From contig BRXU01000026.1 of the NCBI GenBank assembly GCA_030267565.1, forward strand, positions 434,001-498,000: DNA of 64,000 nucleotides. The letters run 5' to 3'. This DNA is from Pleodorina starrii (taxonomy: Eukaryota; Chlorophyta; Chlorophyceae; Chlamydomonadales; Volvocaceae). Below, in pieces: positions 55,425 to 64,000 of the stretch (position 1 is the first letter of the stretch; every line of letters begins with the position of its first letter). The position numbers and the translations under genes were made by a program. The notes under the pieces are model-generated. The model was not told where the DNA came from and ran no database searches. It saw nothing but the letters and a program-made list of their open reading frames with translations.

Positions 55425-57128
55425 TTATCGCCCTCCCCGCTGCTGTGCTGACCAGTACGTGAGGAACGGGTTGGCTGTCCAGGCGGGCAGCGAAGCCAGC
55501 GAATCAAGGGTCTCGGCGGCGAGGGGGAAACTCCACGCCCGGTAGAAGGGAGTCAGGTTGACTCCTGGGGCAAGAGGGAGTTTTGGAGAAGACCGGGGTC
55601 GCGGGATGCATGGTCGCGACAGAATAATGGAGGGGAGGCTAGGAACGCCGACTGGAGCGAGCGGGCGCAGCAGGCCAAGATGGTCCATAGGGACTCCCCA
55701 CTCCGTTCACTCCTGTTCTACCGCCGCGGTTTCCGCTGTCTTACCCCGCTCCTGTGTCGCTGTCGCTACGTTCCCTCCCCATCACGCACCACACCCCAAC
55801 GCTACCAGCAGCCCCCTCACCTGCCACTTGGCTGGTGATTCGGATCCAGGCCTGGACCGCATCACCCTGTTCGTTAGGGCGGTGGGGGTGCAGCAGGATT
55901 GGCGGGCGGGCAGGGATGGCGAATCAGGATTGAAGGAAGCGGAAGACGTGGGCCGTGGCGGAGAAGGGGCGCAGGAAGGTTTTAGCGTGTAATAGTGTGT
56001 ATTGGCCAAAAACACGCACAGCAGGGCTGCGGGTTAATTTGCTTACCTGTCTACCAGGCTGTCCGCCGAAGGCAGAGTCGTCCTGGAGCCGCACGGCCGC
56101 TTCAAACGCGCCCTCCTCCCCCGTCCTGTGCCTCTCACCCCCAAATTCGCTTCTCTTTGGCTACTTTCTGCATTCCCCCTCGAATTCGGGCCCTGGAAGC
56201 GCTTCCGAGCTTTGTTCCGACAGGAGCACAGCGGCTCCACCCCCCACCCCCGGGCCGTTCTTCTTACTCCCCACCCCCCGCGGCTACTGCCCAAAACTAA
56301 CACCGCCGGCTCCCCGCTGCCCCTGTCCTTCGCCCACGGGTGCATCCTCTCCCTCTCTCTCCTGCCTTCCCGCTCTCCCTCCCCTTCCTTCCTCCCTCCC
56401 TCCCTGCCTCACGCACCTGGGGCGGACTGGACTGGTACGCCGCGAAGACCTTGCGGTAAAACTCCCAACCGAAACCCTCCTTGAGCTGCGCAATCGTTCA
56501 GTGCCGAACGACGACGGCGGGCAGAAGTACCGACGTTAGCTCGTCATCGTCGGGTTGTGAATATCCGAGGGAGCCTTCCGAGGGCGACAAAGGGTTGAAA
56601 TGTAGAGGCAGCCACCAGGCCTCGCAAAGTCGTGGCTTGGCGCGGGGCGGAAGTTCCGCCGCGGAACGCGGAACGCGGAACGCGGAAGTGCACTGCTGTG
56701 GGCCACGGCGGCGGCCACTTAACCCCCATCCTACCACGCACCCACTCGCGCGCTGGCGCGCGGTCGCCACCCTCCGACCCCAAAGACCTAAGGGTGCAAC
56801 CCGAGGCACCGACGTGTACCGACGTGCCCGATCGCACCGCGTTCGTGCGTCCGCGCCATGAGCCTATGACACGCATGTGGCATACCGCACACGGCGACGG
56901 ACTGCCACGGAGGACACATGTATGTATGTACGGATGAATGCCGGGGTTGCAGACCGACGTACATACTCCGGCGCCCACCTGCAGGAATGTGTCCAGTGCG
57001 GTGTAGCCCCACCAGTCGGTCTCCCGGTGGGCCCCGTAGGACATGTACTCGGTGCGCTTGGCTGCGCGGCCCTCGGGCGACACGTAGGCCCAGTTCTCCC
57101 AGGCGCTGGGGGGTACACCGGTCTGCTC
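55425..57128 (-). pseudogene. M60-like metalloprotease, 3' exons only (gene C)
   Basis: Four exons: 57128-56979 (EQTGVPPSAWENWAYV to ALDTFLQ), 56485-56417 (LKEGFGWEFYRKVFAAYQ), 55866-55821 (GDAVQAWIRITSQVA), 55564-55425 (GVNLTPFYRAWSFPL to stop). The first is the size of its gene A counterpart, the third matches gene B's 46-bp exon, and all four sum to 405 nt in frame. The exon with HELGH, expected above 57128, is not found before the repeat at 57434. Either the gene is truncated, or its 5' part lies beyond the window past the inserted repeat and gypsy element. The C-terminus is 10 residues longer than in A and B. Confidence 0.8.
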
Positions 57129-57433
57129 CTGAAGGGCTCAGAAGGGGAGGGGCCATTCACGCATAGGCCGGGGGGGTACGGTCGAGTCCATCCAGTGCGC
57201 CATTGAGCGACATTGGGGGAGGGAGGAAGTGTAAAAAAATTCAAATTGCAGAGAAGGAACCAAAAGGGAAAAGGGGCTGCGAGTAGGATGCAGTAGTGGT
57301 ACCGGTCGGGGAGGCGGGGAGGAGGCGCAGGCAGGGGCGAGGAGGAAGGGGAAAGGCGGAGGGGGGGGTTGAAGAAACAGTAAAAGGAGAGCGGATCAGC
57401 GGGTTGTCAAGTCAGCGGCAGCAGGTGGCGGGC
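57129..57433. other. Intron remnant / junction region
   Basis: G-rich DNA upstream of the last recognisable gene C exon. No further exon or acceptor-supported coding sequence found. Ends at the start of the second large repeat. Confidence 0.4.
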
Positions 57434-59417
57434 GGGACCCAACCAGATCCCAACTGAACCGGTCAGGTCTCTGGGGCCAGGTTTGGGGGGCAAGCAGAGG
57501 GACATGGCTGCATACACAAGCCCGCATGCATGAGCTAAATCCACCACTAAGGCACCTGTCGCCACGTACCGGTCCCCCACTTGCAGCAATCCGTAGTCGT
57601 TGTGGTTGTCCCACAGGAGGGTAACAACTTAGGTCACTCATCCTCATCTTGGGGGGCCGGGGTCTGGTCCCTCATCTGCTTATCTAGATAGGTGTGCCGG
57701 TACCCCCCCCCCCTCGTGCATATCCAAGATAACTCACCGGGCGGGTGTCATATGTTCCATCCTAGATATGAGGAAGTGGGGTCACCGACCCACCTTGGCT
57801 TGCCTTGCAGGAGGGTCCCACTGGGCTGCCGACCTCGTAAGATGGGTAGATCCAGCCGTAATGCAACGGCATGCATGTCAATTCATAAAGGTTTATTATT
57901 CCCCGAAGCATTTTGCCGCGTGGCTCGCCCTAGGTGAAGCACGCCAATGCACGTCCCAGCCACAATACGTCCACTTACTAATGTAAAGGTCGGCCTCCGG
58001 TCCTACCGCATCTGGCCTTCATGCGATACGGTGGCACGTTCAGCCCGCAGGCCGCATATTCTCACCCCTGCCTAAAGATATCCTGGGCAGATTGTTGTCG
58101 AAATGGCCGGCAAGGTGAATAGCTAATACAAGTCGCTCCTTTCGCGGCGAACCTGGTTGCTCTGTGATATATATGGTTAAAAGGTCCTGCTGTGCGGTAG
58201 CGTGTAGCAAGAGCGGAATACTGACGATAAGTGGAGCAAGTTCGCCTCAAAACGCTCGCGGTAGCCAACTTGTTTGTGCGAACATGCAGGCGGCAAGGGG
58301 CTTCCGACCACCACGTCCATGTGCTAAGAGTTTATTGAAAGCATACCGAGCGCGGCCGAAGAGCTGCCGAGTTGTGCTTTTGGATCAGGGCTCAGTCTTG
58401 GAAGGACCGTGACTGGCTCCGATCAACGCACGCAAGCGTTTGCCGTACTTGAGATATTTTTTCCAGGCCCACAGAAGTACATCACCCAATAGAGGGACGA
58501 AAGGACTATCAATTCCAGCCAGAAGTACATCACCCAATAGAGGGACGAAAGGACTATCAATTCCAGCCAGTCTGGATCCAAACCTTTGAAATGTTTGCCG
58601 ATCCTCGCACAGACAGGCAGGCACGCACGCAGCAGGCAGACAGACAGACAGGGTCTTACATATCCAACGCCAAGGCCGAGGGGGCGTCGCCCCCCCGGAG
58701 CCGCTCCGTGGGGGGGGGTTGCGCCCACAAAACCCCAACAGTACTAGAAGGTACGGTGACCTAACGCGCACACCCTGGTAAGTGTCAGCATCGTGCATCC
58801 TGCGTGTGTGTTGCGCACACGCATGCTGTCGTGCGATGCTGGCCTGCCGAAAAAAACCAAATTTCACCGCCTATCATGTCAACCCCCCGCATGTTGAGAC
58901 GCACGCTGGCCCTGCCGATGCGGCAGCATTGCTCCGTCGTATACGTATAAATAAACGAGCACCCAAGTGCTCTCGCTCTCAATACGCCTCTCCCTCAACC
59001 GCACCAATTTGTCCCTACGCCCTCTTGCAACCCACCGCAAGAACCGACGAAGCGCCGCCCGGCACTTCGCAGCGGGCTGCTGCTGCTCGCAAAGATGGAT
59101 GGAGTGGGTTCGGGTCGGATTCACGCACCGGAGCTGGGATGTAACTGCTGCAGACGGCTTCCTGCTGGCCGCGACAGCTCCGCCCCGCAATCTGCACCAA
59201 CGGCATACGGCCAGCTGGCCCCTTGGCTCTACTCTTTCTGAGTCTGGAGCCGTCTGTAACACCCACAACAATTTCATCCAGCCACTGCTGCACGTCGGTG
59301 CATCCTGGCGGGAATGTGCGTTATTTACGTAATGTGCGCTATTACGTAATATGCGCTATTACGTAATGTGCGCTATTACGTACAAACGCGACGAGGCAGC
59401 CCCGCACCTTTCCCTTC
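57434..59417. repeat. 1984-bp direct repeat, copy 2 (interrupted by gypsy-2)
   Basis: Same content as 53409-55392 at a constant offset of 4024-4025. Its right limit here is the insertion point of the gypsy element, so the repeat may continue beyond the window. Confidence 0.93.
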
Positions 59418-59891
59418 TGTTGCGGGAGCAGCACTAAACCGTGCCAAGTTTCAGGACGGTTTCGCTCCGTCAAGCACAGGTCTCAACAGCAGTGGTCCAG
59501 TAATCCTCGCGTAGATTTCTCTGCTAACCAGGCTCCCTTCCAGGGCTTTTATACCCTGTTGCGAAGAAGGCTGAAACGACCTCTGGGATTCCGTACGTTC
59601 GAGGACCTTCGTGTCTGTCTAGTTCGTAAGTCTACTACGTAGCCCTTCGACCGACCTTCGTCGATACGAACGAGGTCTCAGGCGTAGCGCGTTCACACGC
59701 TATTTGGTTCTTTATATTCTGTAGAACTTCTTCTATTGATCGCGCCGGGAGCGCCTTACAGACTCGACGGGAGTCTTTCGCGTCCCTATTAAGACCGCCC
59801 GCCAGTACGCCTACTAGCGGCGTTCCTTCGCGCGTCGAAGTCGTAGCAATACCGCGGCATCGAAATATGCCTAAGTATTCACGCTACAACA
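59418..59891 (-). repeat. 3' LTR of gypsy-2
   Basis: 474 bp bounded by the inverted ends TGTTG...CAACA. The outer edge is fixed by comparison with the empty site in the first large repeat (55392), the inner edge by the polypurine tract. Confidence 0.85.
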
Positions 59892-59907
59892 TCTGCCTCC
59901 CTCCTCT
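59892..59907 (-). other. Polypurine tract of gypsy-2
   Basis: Minus strand CCTAGAGGAGGGAGGCAGA-type purine run directly abuts the LTR and overlaps the last codon of pol. Confidence 0.75.
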
Positions 59908-62900
59908 AGGAGCCTGCGTCCTCGCGGCGTTCTGGCTGCAGAGCCCAATAGGCTTCGACGAGGGCGCGGTCCTCAAAACTCGAGTCATCAACCCAAGTGT
60001 TGTGTTCGTGACCAAAACCCTTCCATTTCACCAGGTATCGGTGAAGCACACGCTTCCGAAGCTTACGAGTCTCATGGTCCAGGATCTTCTCAGCTGTCCA
60101 TACGGGCCTCGTAGTGTCGGGGTCAAGTTCAACAGCTTTCGGGGGCTGTACACTACCATCGGAGCGGTAGGGTCTCAACAACGACACGTGAAACACGTTG
60201 TGGAATCTGTATTCGGCGGGTAGTTTCAACCGGGCGACAACCGGGTTGATCATCTTCTCGATTTCGAAAGGACCAATCCACTTCGGCATCAGCTTCTTCT
60301 GCGCGCCACGTTGAGCAGCCAAGTTCTTCGTATTCAAAAGAACTTCTTGGCCTTCTGCAAACTCAACGTTTCTCCGTTTCTTGTTAACGTACTGTTTCGA
60401 TCGCTCTTGTGCCGCAAGCATGCACTGCCTGGCAACAGCAAGACGTTCTGCGTACGTTTCGGCGTAATTCTTAGCAGCAGGGACTGCATCTCCAAGATCG
60501 AGGCAGAGTGGAGTCCGCGGATGGAACCCATAATTCAAAAAGAAAGGCGAGGATCCGGTCGAGCGATTCTTCAAATTGTTCATCGCGAACTCAGCCGGAC
60601 CGAGGTATTTATCCCACGAGGTCTGATCTGTATCGACATAGTTGCGAAGCATATCGCCAAGTATCCGATTCATCCGTTCGGTCTGTCCGTCAGTCTGAGG
60701 ATGAAAAGCCGTACTCAAGTTCTGCTGAGCCCCGACAAGCTTAAACAGCGCGGGCAGGAAAGCACCGGTAAACTTGGAGTCACGGTCGGATACGATTGTC
60801 TCTGGTAAACCGTGTAGACGAACAACGGCGTCGAAAAATAAGTCGGCAGTCTCTTCTGCATCGATCGTCTTTCTGCATGGCCGCAAGTGTACCATTTTCG
60901 TTAAGCGATCGACAAACACCACGATAGAGTTGTACCCTTTTCGTGTGTTCGGCAGTCCAAGGACAAAGTCCATGGAGATGCTCTGCCAAGGGCGAGCAGG
61001 AACCGGCAACGGGTGGGACAGACCCGCCGGCTTCCCAGCAGCGGCCTTGTTCCGCTGGCACGAATCGCACATCGCCACAAAGTCGGTAACATCAGCGCGT
61101 GAAGTCGGCCACCAAAACTTGCGTTCAACGAGTTCGGTAGTTCGGTCACGACCAGGATGCCCAGCAAGCCGGTCGGAGTGGCACGCTGCGATGATGTCTC
61201 GTTTCAAATCGGGGTCGTTCGGTACGACAATGCGAAACTCGCATTCTTCCCCCTCCCGTTGAAAGAACCCACGAGGGTGGGACAACAGGCCACGGGTATT
61301 CGAGGGATTCTGGAACCACGCGTCACGCGCAGTTGCATCCGCAATGCGTTGGAGCAGAGAGCTCGACGACGCATTCTGGCGACGAGTGGTGACCGCGCAC
61401 AACACCACGACAGCTGCAAGGGACGGGTGGCGGGAAAGGGCGTCTGCGACGACGTTCAGACGGCCTGGCCTGTAGAGCCATTCGAAATTGAACTGTTCGA
61501 GAAATTCTACCCATCGCGCTTGCCGGCGACTCAGTTGCGCTTGGGTCTTCAGGTACGTCAGCGGGTGGTGATCAGTCACCAGCGTAAACGGTACCGAACT
61601 CTGTAGATAACATCGCCACTCCCGTAGAGCATTCACTACCCCCAAAAGTTCTTGTTCTCCTGTACTGTAATTCCGTTCTGCCGGTGAAAATTTCTTGCTC
61701 GTAAAAGCGACCGGGCGCGCGTCCTGCAGTAACACAGCGCCGGTACCGTTGAGGGAAGCGTCTGAAATCACCTCAAACGGTTTTGAAAAGTCGGGGTAGG
61801 ATAGCAGCACGTCGCTCGCTAATCGAGTTTTCAAATCTGTAAAGGCACGTAAGGCTTGCGGAGGCCACGTGTCTGGCAACCGCGACTGACTGAACAGGTC
61901 CGTCAGCGGCGCAACAAGCGAACTAAAGCCTGCAATAAAGCGGCGAAAGTAGTTCGCGAGGCCCACGAAAGATCGGAGTTCGGAAATGTCACGTGGCAAC
62001 GGCCAGTTGCGGATGATGTCGACCTTTTTGGGGTCCATTCGGATTCCATCTGTGCTTACGATGTGCCCGAGGTATTTAACTTCAGGACGCCAGAAATCGC
62101 ATTTCGAAAGCTTCACCTGAAGCTTATGTTTGCGGAGTACGGCGAGCACCAACCGAAGGTGACGCGCGTGCTCTTCGGGGGTTTTCGAAAAGATCAGAAT
62201 ATCGTCGAGGTACACCGTCACGAACGAATTCAAGTACGGTGCGAAAATGCGATTCATGGTCGCCTGGAAGGTCGCAGGGGCGTTCGACAGACCAAACGGC
62301 AAGACCAGCCATTCGAAGTGTCCCAGTGGCGTCGTAAAAGCCGTTTTCGGAATGTCGTCGGGATGGATTCGCAACTGGTGGTAACCCGAAGCCAGGTCAA
62401 GGGCCGTAAAGAGGGACGCTCCTGATAAGCGATCGAGGGTGTCATCAATCCGAGGTAGCGGGTATTTATTCTTCACGGTTATCTTATTCAGTGCACGGTA
62501 ATCAATGCACATGCGCAGTTCACCAGTCTTCTTGGCCACAAAGAGGATCGGCGCGCCAAAAGGCGACGTGGAAGGCTGGATAAAGCCTTTCTGTAACAAG
62601 TCCTTGACTTGCTTCTCAACCTCTTCGCGTTCTAAAGGCGATAAGCGGAATTGTGGCCGAGAAACGGGTTGCGCATCCGGTACCAACGGAATGGTGTGAT
62701 GCACACCTCGATCTGGCGGCAAATCTGTAATCGGTGCGAAAACATCTGCGAATTCATTCAAAATCTGAGAGAGGTCTGCGTTTGCCGCGACGTCAGGAGG
62801 GAGCTCCAGTGCCTGCGGGGGCGCGCTGGTGGGTGGCGGTACGGGATTCTCCTTGACGAGCACCAGCAGCGCGCGCGCGTCTTGCTTCTTCAGGTCTCGG

Positions 62901-63931
62901 AATGCGCGCTTGGACGACACGACCTGGGCCGATACAGGTGGAGTCTCCATAAGCAGTGCACTCGGCGGGGACGGGGAAGGCGGCGAGGGCTCAGGGGCGT
63001 CGACTGCACGAAGTGTTAGGACGCGACCTGTGGGTTGGGGCAACTCCAGCGCACACTCAGCCGGCTTCAACACCGCTCTGTGTTTTTTCAGAAAAGTCTG
63101 TCCGAGCACCAGATCGGCCGATGCCGTTAACTTCGGCAACACGAGGAGACGCACCTCGGTTCCGAAAGAACCCATTCGAAGGCGAGCCCGGCACTCGCCG
63201 CGCAAAGGTGAGAAGGTGGTATCTGCTAACCGCACCGGAGCGAAAACTGTTGGCGTAATGGCCAAACCGAGCTTACGAGCAAGGGACTCGGCAATGAAGC
63301 AGTGCGTTGCGCCGGAGTCAGGCAGCACCCGCACTCGGGCTCCACTCAGTTTCGCTGCGAACAAATCAAGGCGTTCATCTGAGTTGAGTGCGCAACAAGT
63401 CGGAATCTGAGGTTCGGAGGTCATCGGCGGGTCATACCACACTTCTAAGGGTTCGGAGATAGCTGGTGGCGCGTCCCAGCCACTGTCAACGGACTTATAA
63501 ATGTTGCTACCCGTTTCGAACCGGCGAATTAAGCGCATGCCAGTCAAAAGGCTTCGAAACTTGCCAGGACGAGCAGGTACGACAACGCAAGCGGAAGTGC
63601 TCGGTTCGTGTTCTTTGCATCTGCGATAATGCTGTAAGTAAGTCGAAATGCGAGACTGTGGTGGATTCAACCACACAGTGTGACCTGAGCAGTCGAGGGA
63701 CAGGAAAGAGCGAGAAAGTGACCCGAATTCCTTACATAGGGCATTTCTGCCGGTATCACTCGCCGCTGCGTCCAGCGAAAAGCGACGCCCTATGCTCCGC
63801 TCAATCTCAGCAAAAAGGTTCGGGTCAAAGCGCACACTCTCGTCCGCCCAACTACGTACGCCGCGAATCGGGGTAGCCTTCGGTTTGGCTATCGGGGTCG
63901 GGTTCTGAAGCGGCGACGCAATCGACATCAA
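59906..63931 (-). CDS. pol: Gypsy-2 Pol with N-terminal Dam-like domain and C-terminal chromodomain
   Basis: 1341 codons; first ATG at 63928, frame open back to the UGA at 63970. Residues about 25-170 resemble phage-type DNA N6-adenine methyltransferases (SLDAAASD at 52-59, VWLNPP at 86-91, VVVPARPGK at 116-124). Aspartic protease DSGA at 205-208. RT follows ([16 protein letters not shown] box, YLDD core), then RNase H ([16 protein letters not shown]), integrase zinc finger (H...H...CDSCQRNK), the DDE core ([26 protein letters not shown]), and a chromodomain ([29 protein letters not shown]). No internal stop. Pol normally matures, copies and integrates the element; the role of the methyltransferase-like part is unknown. 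Confidence 0.93.
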   Translation of the reverse strand: MMSIASPLQNPTPIAKPKATPIRGVRSWADESVRFDPNLFAEIERSIGRRFSLDAAASDTGRNALCKEFGSLSRSFLSLDCSGHTVWLNPPQSRISTYLQHYRRCKEHEPSTSACVVVPARPGKFRSLLTGMRLIRRFETGSNIYKSVDSGWDAPPAISEPLEVWYDPPMTSEPQIPTCCALNSDERLDLFAAKLSGARVRVLPDSGATHCFIAESLARKLGLAITPTVFAPVRLADTTFSPLRGECRARLRMGSFGTEVRLLVLPKLTASADLVLGQTFLKKHRAVLKPAECALELPQPTGRVLTLRAVDAPEPSPPSPSPPSALLMETPPVSAQVVSSKRAFRDLKKQDARALLVLVKENPVPPPTSAPPQALELPPDVAANADLSQILNEFADVFAPITDLPPDRGVHHTIPLVPDAQPVSRPQFRLSPLEREEVEKQVKDLLQKGFIQPSTSPFGAPILFVAKKTGELRMCIDYRALNKITVKNKYPLPRIDDTLDRLSGASLFTALDLASGYHQLRIHPDDIPKTAFTTPLGHFEWLVLPFGLSNAPATFQATMNRIFAPYLNSFVTVYLDDILIFSKTPEEHARHLRLVLAVLRKHKLQVKLSKCDFWRPEVKYLGHIVSTDGIRMDPKKVDIIRNWPLPRDISELRSFVGLANYFRRFIAGFSSLVAPLTDLFSQSRLPDTWPPQALRAFTDLKTRLASDVLLSYPDFSKPFEVISDASLNGTGAVLLQDARPVAFTSKKFSPAERNYSTGEQELLGVVNALREWRCYLQSSVPFTLVTDHHPLTYLKTQAQLSRRQARWVEFLEQFNFEWLYRPGRLNVVADALSRHPSLAAVVVLCAVTTRRQNASSSSLLQRIADATARDAWFQNPSNTRGLLSHPRGFFQREGEECEFRIVVPNDPDLKRDIIAACHSDRLAGHPGRDRTTELVERKFWWPTSRADVTDFVAMCDSCQRNKAAAGKPAGLSHPLPVPARPWQSISMDFVLGLPNTRKGYNSIVVFVDRLTKMVHLRPCRKTIDAEETADLFFDAVVRLHGLPETIVSDRDSKFTGAFLPALFKLVGAQQNLSTAFHPQTDGQTERMNRILGDMLRNYVDTDQTSWDKYLGPAEFAMNNLKNRSTGSSPFFLNYGFHPRTPLCLDLGDAVPAAKNYAETYAERLAVARQCMLAAQERSKQYVNKKRRNVEFAEGQEVLLNTKNLAAQRGAQKKLMPKWIGPFEIEKMINPVVARLKLPAEYRFHNVFHVSLLRPYRSDGSVQPPKAVELDPDTTRPVWTAEKILDHETRKLRKRVLHRYLVKWKGFGHEHNTWVDDSSFEDRALVEAYWALQPERREDAGS

Positions 63932-63941
63932 CCCAGCATCC

Positions 63942-63970
63942 CGGTCACTAGTCAGCTGGGCAGCCCGTCA
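63942..63970 (-). promoter_or_regulatory. Candidate gag-pol readthrough signal (UGA CGG plus stem-loop)
   Basis: On the minus strand UGA (63970-63968) is followed by CGGGCTG, then CCCAGC, a 17-nt loop and GCTGGG, a perfect 6-bp stem. The pol frame is open on the far side in the same phase. This fits type II readthrough signals. Function is inferred. Confidence 0.5.
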
Positions 63971-64000
63971 CTGGTCGGCCTCCATGCGCTCGACAACGTT
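63968..64000 (-). CDS. gag: C-terminal end of gypsy-2 Gag (partial)
   Basis: Ten codons enter from the window edge in the pol phase (NVVERMEADQ) and end at UGA 63970-63968. Too short to identify by homology; called Gag from position only. Confidence 0.4.
   Translation of the reverse strand, partial: NVVERMEADQ

Larger units (their letters stand above)
59413..64000 (-). mobile_element. Ty3/gypsy chromovirus (gypsy-2), 3' part in window
   Basis: Inserted after TTTCCCTTC at 59417; the undisturbed target is at 55384-55392. The expected 5-bp duplication would be CCTTC (59413-59417), but the other end is outside the window. Order on the minus strand: end of gag (64000-63968), pol (63931-59906), polypurine tract, 3' LTR. 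Pol is a long open frame with all catalytic motifs, so this copy looks intact. It adds a Dam-like domain before the protease. Confidence 0.92.

Overview
The window looks like nuclear DNA of a volvocine green alga (Chlamydomonas/Volvox relatives). The grounds are GC-rich exons split by many introns with canonical GT-AG ends, plant-type nuclear tRNAs, and a set of retroelements typical of that group: a RandI/Dualen LINE with two endonucleases, an L1-type LINE, and two chromodomain Ty3/gypsy elements. No bacterial operon, rRNA gene or CRISPR array is visible. All splice sites and domain calls were made by eye.

Host genes. Three paralogous genes for a secreted M60-like (gluzincin) metalloprotease lie head to tail on the minus strand. 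Gene A (978-13755) resolves into 19 exons and a 795-residue reading frame. Gene B (42926-51048) resolves into 17 exons and 793 residues. Gene C (55425-57128) shows only its last four exons. Exon phases agree between A and B, and both keep the HELGH...E zinc site and the HSGYPIM signature. Their architecture (N-terminal amidotransferase-like region followed by M60) resembles animal TCAF/FAM115 proteins. The paralogs differ by precise presence or absence of four introns. Three tRNA genes or tRNA-like genes are present: tRNA-Asn(GTT) and intron-containing tRNA-Ala(AGC) 3 nt apart, and a tRNA-Ala(TGC)-like unit that may head a SINE.

Mobile DNA. A gypsy element with identical LTRs (8152-11884) sits in an intron of gene A; it is an internal-deletion copy. 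The 28 kb between A and B is a nested transposon field. A foldback-like mosaic with inverted arms at 14803 and 30091 is split by a full-length RandI LINE (16560-26532, perfect target duplication). It is followed by a 5'-truncated L1 (about 30820-35785), decayed unidentified coding pieces, and a 238-bp ATT microsatellite. A 99-bp 3' stub of RandI with its own perfect 13-bp duplication lies at 394-492. On the right, a nearly perfect 1984-bp direct repeat (53409 and 57434) flanks the gene C fragment, and a second chromovirus (59418 to beyond the window) has inserted into the second copy.

Most notable points. (1) The RandI reading frame is broken by a single in-frame UGA followed by CUA, and the second gypsy element has an in-frame UGA-CGG followed after 7 nt by a 6-bp stem. 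Both match the known type II stop-codon readthrough contexts, which suggests translational control in two unrelated retroelements. (2) RandI carries a Josephin-like cysteine protease domain upstream of its APE-RT-RNase H-RLE domains. (3) The second gypsy Pol begins with a phage-type Dam-like adenine methyltransferase domain whose NPPY motif reads NPPQ. (4) A short unidentified protein family with a conserved KRYYAGK segment occurs in three decayed copies.
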